A DNA stretch of 53,211 bases. It comes from Planctomycetota bacterium. Lineage in GTDB: Bacteria > Planctomycetota > Phycisphaerae > UBA1845 > UTPLA1. Positions 26,015 to 35,153 of the stretch are shown here, one piece after another. Every line of letters begins with the position of its first letter. The stretch's first letter is position 1. A program made the translations under genes and the position numbers. Below the pieces are notes generated by a model. The model saw only the letters and a list, made by a program, of their open reading frames with translations. It did not search any database and had not been told where the DNA came from. The stretch spans positions 1-53,211 of the forward strand of contig JACRIM010000007.1 of assembly GCA_016235815.1 (NCBI GenBank), in the 5' to 3' direction.

Positions 26015-26207
26015 CGGTCGGAGCGCGATTGCAGAGGGACTGGGCGCTTCGCCGATAAGCACCGACGCGATTGGGCGGCATTGCGGGGTACTTCCCGGCT
26101 GCAATAGGGGGCGGCATTTCAGCGTTGAGCTTCGTGATCCAGCCTCCGTAACGCCCGATCTGTTCGCACGGATCAGGCCTTGCTGACGATGTCAACGGAT
26201 TTGCGAC

Positions 26208-28295
26208 ATGACGAACCTCTCCAGTGCGTTTCGGTTTTCCGCCGTTGCAGCGGTGCTCCAACTTACGGTCGCGAGCCTTTGCATGGCCGGGCCGCCGATT
26301 GTGTGGCAGTCGCTTGGCGGACCCGAAGGCGGCTCCGTCTACGCCCTGGCGCGAGATGCGACCAGCGGCGCGCTATACGCGGGCACCGGGTATCAACATG
26401 GATACAACAGAAATGCCGGGAGCGTTTTCAAGTCGACGGACAATGGAGATCACTGGTCATACGTCAGCGCGGATTTCTTTACGGCGGCTAATCCGATCAA
26501 CACGCGTGTGCGCGGATTGGCCGTCAACGCAAGCGGGCTTGTCTTCGCAGCGCTTGAGGGCGCCGGGGTGATGCGCTCGGTCAACGGCGGGGTGAACTGG
26601 GCGACATTCAACACGGGGCTTTCCGATTTGAGCCTGCGCGCGGTGGCGATCTCGCTGGCGGGCGAGGTGTATGCGGCCGGCGCAACGGGAGGCGTGTTTC
26701 ATCTTGTCGGCGCTGCCTGGTCGGCCGACAACGCGGGGCTGGGAAACCTGTCCGCGCGTGCTCTTGCATTCGGACCGGGCTATATGCTGGTCGGCACGGC
26801 GGGCGGCGGGGTGTTCAAGCGAATGACCGGTGGGAACTGGGCCGCAGCCAACAACGGCGTGACCGATCTGACGATCAACGGCCTGTACGCGTCCGCCAAT
26901 GGAGCGCGACTGCTCGCGTGCACGAACACGGCGTTGTTTGAATCGACGGATCATGCCGCGTCGTGGCATGTGTTGGCGGGGCCTTTCAGCGGTGCGGCGG
27001 TTTGGACTGCATGCGAGGTCAACGGGTCGATCCTGCTTGGCACCGCGAGTGGTCTCTACGTGTCGGATGTGCCGGGGACGCAGTGGGTGTCTGCCAATAA
27101 CGGGTATACCGGGGCGGCGTGCCGGGTTCTGTTGAGCGACGGCGCGGGGAGTTTTCTTGCCGGGTCATTTGATGAGGGCGTGTTCCGCTCGACCGACGGG
27201 GCGCAGAGTTGGACTCAGAAAAACAGCGGACTGTATGGCCGCACCGTGCTTCGACTGGTGGTGACAAGCAAAGGGTACGTCGTAGCAGGAACCAATCTGC
27301 AAGGCATCTTCCGATCGGACGTGCTCGGGACGGCGTGGACGGGGCCGATGTTGCCGACTCGGAACATTTTTGCGATGGCGGAGAGTCCGTGGGGCGATCT
27401 CTTCGCGGGCAACTACACGATCCTTCCCGGCGGAATTCCAGACGGTCACGCCTGGCGATCATCCGACGACGGTTTGAACTGGACACCGCTCGACAACGGT
27501 CCCATAGTGTCGATGGTCAGCGGTTTCGCGTTTCCCGCGGCGCAGCAGGTGATTTGTTCGACGGCATGGGGCGTCAACAGCATTCGCACATCCGTGACGA
27601 ACGGGGATCAGTGGTCGCTCCTGGCGCCGCCGCCGGGGAACGAGTCGTATTGCCTGACTCGGAATGCGGCGGGTGATTTGTTCATTGGGTCCGAGGGGCA
27701 TGGCGTGTTGCGGTTCAATGCGGCGGCGCAGACGTGGACGAATCTCGGGCTGGCAACGCTTTCGCAACAATTCTCGATTGCGATCAATTCGCAGGGGCAT
27801 GTTTTCGTGGGCAACGATGGCAACATCAAGGGCGTCTACAAGTCCACGAGCAATGGTGATGGACTGGCGCCGTTGAATTCCTTTCCAAGCAATTACGGGT
27901 ATGTGATCGTCTGTCTGCCAAATGATGATCTGTATGTGGGCACGCGTGATGCGGGCATCCAGTATTCCAACAACGGCGGAGCATCGTGGACAACCGTCAA
28001 CACGGGATTGCCGGTGACTTCGTGCCAGGCAATGACGCTGGGGGCGGACGGGCACCTTTACGCGGGCGTCGCAGGTTTCGGCGTGTATCGTTCTTCGGCG
28101 GCGGTTGTTTCGCCACTGGTCGGGGACATCGACGGTGACGGGGATGTGGATGATGCCGACGTGACGCTGTTTGCGAATGTGCTGCTCGGTGCGGAGGCGA
28201 TGCCGATTCGCGTGTTGCGATCCGACCTTTCCGGCGACGGACGGGCCGATGGCGGTGATGTCACCCTGATGACTCACGCGCTCATCGGCGCCTGA
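26208..28295 (+). CDS. Secreted beta-propeller (BNR-like) protein with C-terminal dockerin
   Basis: 695 residues; ATG 26208 starts a signal peptide (MTNLSSAFRFSAVAAVLQLT, ending about SLCMAG). Roughly ten propeller repeats have the S-x-D-x-G-x-x-W form (KSTDNGDHWSYV, RSVNGGVNWATF, RSTDGAQSWTQK, YSNNGGASWTTV), as in BNR, Ycf48 or sortilin-type propellers. The C-terminus is a dockerin-like pair of Ca loops (GDIDGDGDVDDADVTLFANV and DLSGDGRADGGDVTLM). It is expected on the cell surface or outside; the ligand is unknown. It stands alone after the ABC operon, with a 193-nt gap in which nothing else was seen. Confidence 0.82.
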   Translation: MTNLSSAFRFSAVAAVLQLTVASLCMAGPPIVWQSLGGPEGGSVYALARDATSGALYAGTGYQHGYNRNAGSVFKSTDNGDHWSYVSADFFTAANPINTRVRGLAVNASGLVFAALEGAGVMRSVNGGVNWATFNTGLSDLSLRAVAISLAGEVYAAGATGGVFHLVGAAWSADNAGLGNLSARALAFGPGYMLVGTAGGGVFKRMTGGNWAAANNGVTDLTINGLYASANGARLLACTNTALFESTDHAASWHVLAGPFSGAAVWTACEVNGSILLGTASGLYVSDVPGTQWVSANNGYTGAACRVLLSDGAGSFLAGSFDEGVFRSTDGAQSWTQKNSGLYGRTVLRLVVTSKGYVVAGTNLQGIFRSDVLGTAWTGPMLPTRNIFAMAESPWGDLFAGNYTILPGGIPDGHAWRSSDDGLNWTPLDNGPIVSMVSGFAFPAAQQVICSTAWGVNSIRTSVTNGDQWSLLAPPPGNESYCLTRNAAGDLFIGSEGHGVLRFNAAAQTWTNLGLATLSQQFSIAINSQGHVFVGNDGNIKGVYKSTSNGDGLAPLNSFPSNYGYVIVCLPNDDLYVGTRDAGIQYSNNGGASWTTVNTGLPVTSCQAMTLGADGHLYAGVAGFGVYRSSAAVVSPLVGDIDGDGDVDDADVTLFANVLLGAEAMPIRVLRSDLSGDGRADGGDVTLMTHALIGA

Positions 28296-28304
28296 AACCG
28301 TGCA

Positions 28305-28325
28305 TTCGCCTGTTGGCGAACATTT
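28305..28325 (+). terminator. Short hairpin between convergent genes
   Basis: TTCGCC (28305-28310) pairs with GGCGAA (28315-28320) across TGTT, followed by CATTTTC. The hairpin lies in the 33 nt between two convergent stops and could end both transcripts, but the stem is short and the T-run is broken. Confidence 0.5.
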
Positions 28326-28328
28326 TCA

Positions 28329-29450
28329 TTACGCGAGCAACGCATTGACGAATTCGGCGAGGTCCGCCTCGTCCACTCGGCCGTCGCCGTTGAGGTCGCC
28401 ATTGTTGATGTCGCAGCCGTGATATCGCGTCGCATAGTCGGCGGGGGACAACACGGCGAGGACGAACGCCTCAACGTCTTTTCCGTTGACAAGGCCGTCA
28501 CAATTCATGTCGGCCATTGTTTGCATGGGCGGCACCGTCAGTTGGCCGCGAACTTCGCCCTGAGGAAAGGCCATCGTTCGAAGATTGACATAGGTCTGGC
28601 CCTGCTGGAGGGCGGAGAGGTATTGCGCTGGAAAGGGGGCGCCGGTGATCATTCGGCTGATCCCGATCCCCTGCATGTCCTGCCACTGCGCACCGGGGCC
28701 GAGATCAATAATCATGGGGCCGATTTGCCCCGGTGCGCCGACGTGAATCGCCGCGCCGATCAGGTTCGCCTGCGTGACGCCGCGAGCGGCAATGGAGATG
28801 CTGTAGTCGAGCGTCGCGCCGTCGATCACAAACGAGATCGATGCAAATGCATTGCTGACTGCGGGAGGAACGGTTTGAAGGGACGATCCCGCAGCGCACG
28901 CGGCCATGCAGTTCGCGGGGTCGTGCTTTCCGGTGGAAGTGTAGGTATAGCCGGTAACCGCGCCGGCTGCGTTGTAGGCGACCGTGAGCGTGGCCGCGAA
29001 GACATCGGCGTGTGGCGCGTGGCCGCGTGTGGCGCCGCCCGCCGCGGCGACGAGACCGCCGCCGACCGGCGGAGCCGCAATGCTCAGGGACGGTGACCAA
29101 AGCCCGCCGATCGGCGCATCAAGCCCGGGATGACAGGTCGGAACGATGTGCTGCGTGCGCTGACCGACGCCGACCCCGTTGGGCGGGCCGGGGACATAGT
29201 TGCAATTGAACGGCGCGTGCGTCCAAAAGGCGGCCGGCAGACCCGCGACGGCGTGCGCATCGGCAGCAGGCCCGGCCGGTCCATGCGCGGCGCTGATGGC
29301 GAAGTCGCAGGGCGTTTCAAATTTGAAAGCCGCGAGCGGTCCGCCGAGGGCGGGCGCCGTGAGACAAATGACGGCGAGCAGTCGAAGACCAATGGTGCCG
29401 ACGATCAGTTGGCGGGATCCGTTGATACGAGCGTTGGACAGATGCGACAT
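28329..29450 (-). CDS. Secreted CHRD-domain protein with C-terminal dockerin
   Basis: 373 residues from ATG 29450, which has AGGAG about 7 nt upstream; an upstream in-frame start at 29468 lies before that site. A signal peptide (QLIVGTIGLRLLAVICL, ending about PALGG) is followed by a region with AGGATRGHAPHADVF. Next is a CHRD-like domain (GAAIHVGAPGQIGPMIIDLG and FPQGEVRGQLTV). Two dockerin-like loops end the protein (DMNCDGLVNGKDVEAFV and DLNGDGRVDEADLAEFVNAL). CHRD domains occur in bacterial secreted proteins of unclear role. Confidence 0.82.
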   Translation of the reverse strand: MSHLSNARINGSRQLIVGTIGLRLLAVICLTAPALGGPLAAFKFETPCDFAISAAHGPAGPAADAHAVAGLPAAFWTHAPFNCNYVPGPPNGVGVGQRTQHIVPTCHPGLDAPIGGLWSPSLSIAAPPVGGGLVAAAGGATRGHAPHADVFAATLTVAYNAAGAVTGYTYTSTGKHDPANCMAACAAGSSLQTVPPAVSNAFASISFVIDGATLDYSISIAARGVTQANLIGAAIHVGAPGQIGPMIIDLGPGAQWQDMQGIGISRMITGAPFPAQYLSALQQGQTYVNLRTMAFPQGEVRGQLTVPPMQTMADMNCDGLVNGKDVEAFVLAVLSPADYATRYHGCDINNGDLNGDGRVDEADLAEFVNALLA

Positions 29451-29534
29451 GACACACTCCTGCGGCATAGGCCGCCTTGTGAGACTCGGCTAATTCAGTG
29501 GGTCTCAAAGTGAAGACGGAGGAGCGAGAAGGTC

Positions 29535-29550
29535 GGCTACTGCAGTAGCC
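29535..29550. promoter_or_regulatory. Perfect 16-bp palindrome upstream of the CHRD gene
   Basis: GGCTACTGCAGTAGCC is fully self-complementary with no loop. It lies 85 bp upstream of the CHRD start codon and could be a dimer-binding operator. No promoter was clearly seen next to it, so the role is a guess. Confidence 0.35.
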
Positions 29551-29626
29551 AGGGACGTGGCGCGGGATCGCCGTCGTGACCTTGATCCGTCGATAGTCGC
29601 ATTAGATTTGGTCGGTAAGGCGGATT

Positions 29627-30709
29627 TTACTTCGGAATGACGCGGTTCAGCATCGCCGCGCCGTCTTGATTGCCGAAGGGGAAGATTGATGGGGCGAGCG
29701 AGGCGGTCTTGAACTCTTGATCCGCAAGGAGGGTGCTCGCGGACCCGGTGGTGTCCATGAGATCGGTGACGTCCGTCGTGTGATTCAGACCGAGCAGGTG
29801 GCCGGCCTCGTGGGCGGCGACGTTGGCGATGGCCACGGCGATTCCAACCGTTGTGGGCTGCGGCGAGAAGGGTTTGTCGAATTTGTCGGTGAAGACAATT
29901 CCATCGTCGCAGCGTTTACGGTTGGCGTCGTCCACGGATTGGGCAATTCCGAACTTGGTCTGGCTGAACGCGCCGAAGTGAATGGTGCTGACGACGCAAT
30001 TTGTGTTGTCCACCGGTGGCTCATCGCTGCTAACGATCTTCATGCCGAAGCGTTCATAATTCTGCTTTACGACTTCGACGATTTTCGCCTTGATCGTGAC
30101 CGTATCGCCGGCGTATGCGGCGTCTATGTCGGCGGCGTCAAACGGGCCGTAGGTAAACGTACCTTCGTCGGGGATGGTCACGCTTCCGCCGGCGAAGTTC
30201 AGCAGGAGAACCTGTTGCGGCAGGGCGGGCTTGGTCTGGGCGCGGCGAATCTCGACGTCGCCTTCGTAGCCGCCGCTTTCGTTTGAAAAAAAGAAACGGG
30301 TGATGGCGAGGTACAAATGGTCGCCGCCGATGGCGACGTAATCGTCGATCGCGGAATCGACACGACCGGTGGCGGTGTCGGTGTCGTCGTTGAGCGCGAA
30401 GACGACGCTGTTTCCATCAAAAAGCCCGATCGTCGGGTCGAGGCTGCTGCCCATTGCCGGCCGGACTGAGACGATGACTCGGTCATTGGGGCTGACGGCG
30501 CCGAGGTCGTACACGTCGACCTTGGCTCCGTTGAGAATACTGTTCACCTTCGCTTTGCCATTGGCATCGAGCGACAACGGGGTGGCGGTGGCGATCGTGC
30601 TGCCGATGAGGGGCGGCGTGCCGGGGAGTCCGGTGTTGGGGCAGCCGACCGAGAAAGCAAGTGCGGACACGGTCAGCGCGAACAGCGTCAGGCGTATGTG
30701 ATTATTCAA
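29627..30709 (-). CDS. Lipoprotein metzincin-like protease with PPC-type domain
   Basis: 360 residues from TTG 30709, chosen because GGAG lies 9 nt upstream and the protein then begins with a lipoprotein-like signal (IRLTLFALTVSALAFSVGC). A longer frame to 30874 would add 55 residues unlike a signal peptide. Residues about 35-165 resemble a bacterial pre-peptidase domain (NDRVIVSVRPAMGSSLDPTI). The catalytic site HEAGHLLGLNH (about residues 299-309) is a full HExxHxxGxxH zinc motif. A Met-turn candidate follows (TDLMDTTG). It is thus probably an active extracytoplasmic metalloprotease anchored in a membrane. Confidence 0.82.
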   Translation of the reverse strand: MNNHIRLTLFALTVSALAFSVGCPNTGLPGTPPLIGSTIATATPLSLDANGKAKVNSILNGAKVDVYDLGAVSPNDRVIVSVRPAMGSSLDPTIGLFDGNSVVFALNDDTDTATGRVDSAIDDYVAIGGDHLYLAITRFFFSNESGGYEGDVEIRRAQTKPALPQQVLLLNFAGGSVTIPDEGTFTYGPFDAADIDAAYAGDTVTIKAKIVEVVKQNYERFGMKIVSSDEPPVDNTNCVVSTIHFGAFSQTKFGIAQSVDDANRKRCDDGIVFTDKFDKPFSPQPTTVGIAVAIANVAAHEAGHLLGLNHTTDVTDLMDTTGSASTLLADQEFKTASLAPSIFPFGNQDGAAMLNRVIPK

Positions 30710-30912
30710 CGAAAGAGGCTCCAACACCGACGAGGGGGTCGGTGATATCCAGCGCGATGCTCGAGGCGTTGGTGTTCGACCGGAGGCGAGGAGAGGGTCC
30801 GGGATGCGCCGCGTTGGTACATTAGTATTGTTTCCAAATGATAGGCGGTCAAGAAACAGCCGACCGATCCGCATTTACCCCTCGTGGCGCTCCAATAATC
30901 GGCACTGGTCGT

Positions 30913-31040
30913 GTCTGCATGGGAGCCGCCCTGGCACCCAGGCGATGGCAGGCAGACGATCCTGCCCCACTCCATCGCTTCCAGTACCCAATAATCAGGT
31001 CAGACGAGCCGAAAACGCCAGTCTGCCCCTGATTCATTAT
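30913..31040. other. Structured intergenic segment with nested dyads
   Basis: The gap 30710-31131 has no convincing gene. It contains two dyads built on the same GTCTG/CAGAC arms. In the first, GTCTGC (30913-30918) faces GCAGAC (30952-30957), enclosing CGCCCTGG/CCAGGCG. In the second, AATCAGG-T-CAGAC (30993-31005) faces GTCTG-CC-CCTGATT (31021-31034). It could be a small RNA, a leader for the zinc-ribbon gene or a decayed repeat. The rest of the gap shows nothing I can name. Confidence 0.4.
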
Positions 31041-31131
31041 CGGCTGGCGACAAGGGTTAATCTCATCCAGGGCATTGCCGATGTAGGGGTGAACTCTCGA
31101 TTGGCTGAAACCACCGGAGACTGATGCCCTT

Positions 31132-31383
31132 ATGACGGATACCCTTGCCTGTCCCAATTGCACGTCAACCAGCCTTGTGTTCGGTGCGTGCCACTCGACA
31201 GGAAACATCTATTTCCGCCCGTTCAATGTTCCGTTTCTGACGTTTCGAACCGCGGATATCGCCATCAAGGCGGGAATGTGCCGGGCCTGCGGGACGGTGA
31301 CGCTTGTTGGTGACCTGGAGAAGCTGCGGGCGCTGCAATCATCCGCCAATGAAGCGCGGCCGACCGGGGCCTCATCCATCTAA
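31132..31383 (+). CDS. Small zinc-ribbon protein
   Basis: 83 residues; ATG 31132. Two CxxC knuckles (LACPNCTST near residue 7 and MCRACGTVTLVG near residue 50) should bind one zinc, with about 40 residues between them containing NIYFRPFNVPFLTF. It resembles short planctomycete and bacterial zinc-ribbon proteins of unknown role. The stop overlaps the convergent DinB stop by 4 nt. Confidence 0.65.
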   Translation: MTDTLACPNCTSTSLVFGACHSTGNIYFRPFNVPFLTFRTADIAIKAGMCRACGTVTLVGDLEKLRALQSSANEARPTGASSI

Positions 31384-31880
31384 TCGCGCGTTCCGCGCGA
31401 CTGCATTCGTTTTAAGAGCTGAATTTGCCCGGCGTGATACACGTCGTGGTGGGCCACCCCGAGAATCAAATCGAGGACCGTGACGCTGTGCCCGCCGCGG
31501 GTCGCGGACAGTTCACGCGCGGGGATTCCCACGATTGCCTCTCGCAGAGCCGTGTGCTGGGCATCCAGCAAGTTTGCAGCGTCGCGCCACGCTTTTTCCG
31601 TGATTGCCGACGGCAACGGAAACCAATTGCTGCCGGTGAGCGGAAACGAACCGCGCTTCTCGCCGAGCAGACGGCGGCGGACAACATATTTCCAATAGGC
31701 GGCGTGAAGCGTGATTTCCCAGATTGATTTGCGATCGCGCGAGGGCTTCCACGCGGCCTCTTTGGCGGTCAATCCGCGAATGGAGCCTTTGAGATTCGGC
31801 CCGTGCCAGGAGCGGCGATGGTAGGCCTGCTCCAGGTTCTCAATCAGGACGCGCATGGCATCGGCGGATGTCGTCGCCAC
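31380..31880 (-). CDS. DinB-family protein
   Basis: 166 residues from GTG 31880; an in-frame ATG at 31856 is possible and neither has a strong ribosome site. It is a four-helix bundle with metal-binding His as in the DinB/YfiT superfamily: LHAAYWKYVVRR in the first half and GVAHHDVYHAGQIQLLKR near the C-terminus. Members include thiol-dependent transferases and proteins of unknown activity. Cytoplasmic. No functional link to its neighbours is visible. Confidence 0.8.
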   Translation of the reverse strand: MATTSADAMRVLIENLEQAYHRRSWHGPNLKGSIRGLTAKEAAWKPSRDRKSIWEITLHAAYWKYVVRRRLLGEKRGSFPLTGSNWFPLPSAITEKAWRDAANLLDAQHTALREAIVGIPARELSATRGGHSVTVLDLILGVAHHDVYHAGQIQLLKRMQSRGTRD

Positions 31881-31892
31881 GTTTGCACCGTT

Positions 31893-32408
31893 TTAACTTG
31901 TTCGCGTGCAGGAGTGCCAGTGGCTCATCAAGACCACGACGAACCAGAGGCCGCCCATGGCATAGGCGACGACGGCGTACCAGCGATGCTCGGGCCATTG
32001 GATGCCGATGGTCTCAACGGCGAGCGTCGATGCGATCGTGTAGAAGAGAACGAATACGAGGATGAAGCTGCCGAAGAAATAGCGATCGGTGTCGCGGGTC
32101 TTTTGGTTGCGCTCCAGCCACGCCTCCCAGGTGACCAGCCCTTCGAGTTTCGGCTCCACATGGTCTTTCAGGTATTTACCGGCGCGAATGATGGCGTTCT
32201 GCTCCATGATGAACGCCAGCATGAGCACGAGAATCAGAAACGGCATCGAACCGCTTGCATAGGTCGAACTGAACTCCCGCGCCGCGAGCCCGGCGATGGG
32301 AACAAAAAGCGTGCCGAGAATCATCAGGATGAAAATCCGCCCCTTGCTCGAGCGAATCTCATCGCGGAGCGTCAGGTACTGTTGTTTCATGAACTCATCT
32401 GCGGACAT
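31893..32408 (-). CDS. Membrane protein, unknown function
   Basis: 171 residues; ATG 32408 with GGAG 6 nt upstream. Four hydrophobic segments: GRIFILMILGTLFVPIAGLA, MPFLILVLMLAFIMEQNAII, FGSFILVFVLFYTIAST and YAVVAYAMGGLWFVVVLM. A polar domain between helices 2 and 3 contains LKDHVEPKLEGLVTWEAWLE. The family was not recognised. The stop lies 12 nt before the DinB start, so the two genes are probably cotranscribed. Confidence 0.72.
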   Translation of the reverse strand: MSADEFMKQQYLTLRDEIRSSKGRIFILMILGTLFVPIAGLAAREFSSTYASGSMPFLILVLMLAFIMEQNAIIRAGKYLKDHVEPKLEGLVTWEAWLERNQKTRDTDRYFFGSFILVFVLFYTIASTLAVETIGIQWPEHRWYAVVAYAMGGLWFVVVLMSHWHSCTRTS

Positions 32409-32468
32409 GATGAACTCCTTCCGTGCGGCCCGGACAGGGCCATGTCCCCGTAGTGTAACCGGCTGCGG

Positions 32469-34988
32469 TTACACCTGCTGAGGCTTCACGGCGGCGACCG
32501 GCGCGGACGCTGTCACGGGTAGTGCAGCGCCGTCCGCCGATTTTGACCGCACCTTGTGCAGGATTTCGACGGTGTCGCCGACGGCAAGGGCCGATTGTCG
32601 CACCCAGATGATTCGCGACGAATCGTCGAACCACCATCCGCACCGGGCCTTTTCATAGGCTTTGCGGCTTTTGCACTGCGAGAGCGGCTGCCCGGCTGCG
32701 GCAACGGCCGCGGGGGCCTTGGCCATTCCCATGAACTTGAGCAGGTAGTGTTCCGGCGTGAAGCCGTCGGTGCCCCGGCGCGACACAAGCGTAAACGCGG
32801 TGACATCGGCCTCGCGATTGACGGTGTATTCCTCGAGCGTGTATTCGCCGAGGGTGTGGTCGTGCGTGCGGCCGTCGTCCTGATAGAACCAGCCTGTGCC
32901 CTTGCCGGGATAGATCGCCAGCGTCAATTGTTGAATCGGCTGATTGTCCACGTGTTGCACGACATCGCGCATTGGGATGATCGCGCCGGCCTTGGCGAAC
33001 ATTGGAATGGTTGACACATCGACGCGCAGTTCGATCTCGCCGCTGTTGCGGGGCCGCGCGTCTTCGAAGTCATACCACTCGCCCTCGGGCAGCGTGACCT
33101 TCCGCGTCGTGGCGCCTTCCTGCACGACAGGGGCGACGAACAACTGGCGGCCGAAGAGAAACTCGTGGTCGTAACGATGGACGTTGGCGGCCGCGGGATA
33201 ATCCAGCAGAACGGGGCGCATCACCGGCAGGCCGGTCTGCGAGGCATGTTGGAATTCGGTGTAGAGATACGGCAGCAACTGGTAGCGCAGTTCAATCGCA
33301 TGGCGATTGTGTTTCTCGTACTTCTTGCCGAAGGACCACGGGTCTTGCTCCGCGCCGCCGGCGGTGTGCACACGGCACAGCGGATAGAAAATGCCGAGTT
33401 GCAGCCAGCGGGTGAACAGTTCGGGCGACGGGTAACCGCGGAAGCCGCCGATGTCGGCGCCGCAGAACGTGATGCCGGAGAGGCCCATGTTCAGCAACAT
33501 GGGAATACTCATGCGAAGCTGATCCCAGCTTGAAAGATTGTCGCCGGTCCAGACCGCGGCGTTTCGCTGCACACCGGAATAACCGGCGCGAGTGAGGACA
33601 AAGGCTCGCTCGTTTGCACGGAGGCGCTGCATGCCCTCGTGCGTGGCGCGAGCCATCTGCATGCCATACACGTTGTGGCATTCGCGGTGGTCGGAGGGTT
33701 GGCCTTCGTTCGCGAATCGCACCGAGAGCGGGATCGTCTTGTCGTCGCGGCCCAGATCGGCCGGCTCGTTCATGTCGTTCCAGATGCCGGTGACGCCTGC
33801 GTCGATCATGCTGCGGTAGAGTTCCCCCCACCATTCGCGTGTTTTTGGATTCGTGAAGTCGGGGAAGACTGACTCGCCGGGCCAAACCTTGCCGACATGC
33901 ACCTCGCCGTCTTCACCGCGGAGAAAGTGATCGCCCTCAAGGCCGGAGTCGTACACGCTGTACCCGGGTTCAGCCTTGAGGCCGGGGTCGATGATGGTGA
34001 CGACCTTGAAGCCTTTCTTGGCCAACTGCTTCATCAAGTAGGCGGGCTGGGCAAATCGCTTCGGGTGCCAGGTAAAGCAGCGGAAACCGTCCATGTAGTC
34101 AATGTCGATGTAGATGGTGTCGCACGGGATCTTCCGCTTGCGGAACTCCTTGGCGATCTTCGCGACGCGTTTGTCGGATTCGTAGCTCCAACGGCACTGT
34201 TGATAGCCCAGTGCCCAAAGGGGCGGCAGGGCGGTCGTGCCGACAAGCGAGGAGTAGTGCTTCACCACGTCGGCGGGCGTCGGGCCGGGGATGAAGTAGT
34301 AGTTCATCTCGCCGCCATCAGCGCCGAAGGACCAGCTCGTGCGCGACGACTTGCCCAGGTCGAAGGATGAGCGGTAGGTATTGTCGAAGAAGAGGCCATA
34401 GGCGGATCCGCTGTTGAGGCAGATCACGAAGGGGTGCGTCTGATAGAGCGGGTCGCTCCACGGGTCGTGTTCGGCGGCGTCGGTATTCCAGTTCACGATC
34501 GCCGTGTTGCGCTTGTCGAGCGGGCAACCCTTTTCGCCGAGGCCGAAGAAGTGATCTTTCTCGGCGAGCCGCATCCAGCAGCGCACTTCGTCGCCATCCC
34601 ATGCGATCCCTTTGCTTGTGTCCTCGCCGGCGATCAATCGCCCCCGCGCATCGTGAAACGAGATGCGGCATGGGTTCCTCGCGATGTGGACGCGCAGGCT
34701 GTCGGTGATCAACTCGATCCGATCCGCGTCTTCGTGGACCTGCCATGCCGGACTTCGCAACGCACCGGTGACGGCCCATGAGAAGTCGCGGCCGAACTCA
34801 CCCGCGGGCGCGACGCGCACCCGGACAATCCCGCCTTCGCGCGGCGTAATCTGGACCGCCGACTCGCCGCAGGAAACGAGCAGACTGTCGCCGGTTCGTT
34901 GATGGCCGGTCACTGCGCCGAGGCTTCGCCATCCGCCGGTCGAGGATTGAACGAGTGTGTCGCGTTCCATTAATGAGAGGTCGCTCAT
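32469..34988 (-). CDS. GH31 family alpha-glucosidase
   Basis: 839 residues; ATG 34988. An N-terminal galactose-mutarotase-like domain leads to the (beta/alpha)8 barrel. Key motifs are WALGYQQCRWSYESDK, IPCDTIYIDIDYMDGFRCFT, the catalytic nucleophile block GIWNDMNEPADLG (about residue 400), and TFCGADIGGFRGYPSPELFTRWL with the conserved region near the acid/base. C-terminal beta domains follow (TIPMFAKAGAIIPM). No signal peptide is visible, so it probably hydrolyses imported malto-oligosaccharides in the cytoplasm. It has its own LacI-type operator upstream and follows the malG gene by 165 nt. The last 60 residues are Ala-rich. Confidence 0.92.
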   Translation of the reverse strand: MSDLSLMERDTLVQSSTGGWRSLGAVTGHQRTGDSLLVSCGESAVQITPREGGIVRVRVAPAGEFGRDFSWAVTGALRSPAWQVHEDADRIELITDSLRVHIARNPCRISFHDARGRLIAGEDTSKGIAWDGDEVRCWMRLAEKDHFFGLGEKGCPLDKRNTAIVNWNTDAAEHDPWSDPLYQTHPFVICLNSGSAYGLFFDNTYRSSFDLGKSSRTSWSFGADGGEMNYYFIPGPTPADVVKHYSSLVGTTALPPLWALGYQQCRWSYESDKRVAKIAKEFRKRKIPCDTIYIDIDYMDGFRCFTWHPKRFAQPAYLMKQLAKKGFKVVTIIDPGLKAEPGYSVYDSGLEGDHFLRGEDGEVHVGKVWPGESVFPDFTNPKTREWWGELYRSMIDAGVTGIWNDMNEPADLGRDDKTIPLSVRFANEGQPSDHRECHNVYGMQMARATHEGMQRLRANERAFVLTRAGYSGVQRNAAVWTGDNLSSWDQLRMSIPMLLNMGLSGITFCGADIGGFRGYPSPELFTRWLQLGIFYPLCRVHTAGGAEQDPWSFGKKYEKHNRHAIELRYQLLPYLYTEFQHASQTGLPVMRPVLLDYPAAANVHRYDHEFLFGRQLFVAPVVQEGATTRKVTLPEGEWYDFEDARPRNSGEIELRVDVSTIPMFAKAGAIIPMRDVVQHVDNQPIQQLTLAIYPGKGTGWFYQDDGRTHDHTLGEYTLEEYTVNREADVTAFTLVSRRGTDGFTPEHYLLKFMGMAKAPAAVAAAGQPLSQCKSRKAYEKARCGWWFDDSSRIIWVRQSALAVGDTVEILHKVRSKSADGAALPVTASAPVAAVKPQQV

Positions 34989-35060
34989 GGGGAATCCAAG
35001 TCCAAGAAAACGATCACGAATCGGTCGGTTTTCCGATGACCGCAGGCATGATCCTGCGTT

Positions 35061-35097
35061 GGTAAAACATTTTACCTTGCGGGAATCCTAAAATCAA
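35061..35097 (-). promoter_or_regulatory. Promoter and LacI-type operator of the GH31 gene
   Basis: On the minus strand a -35 TTGATT (35092-35097) and -10 TAAAAT (35069-35074) are 17 bp apart. The operator GGTAAAACATTTTACC (35061-35076) covers the -10. It differs from the other three palindromes mainly at its centre (CA instead of CG). The leader from here to the ATG is about 75 nt. Confidence 0.75.
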
Positions 35098-35153
35098 CCA
35101 AATCTGTCCCCTCTCCAAGGCGATCGCCGTGCAAACGGGGCAAGCGCGGTTCG

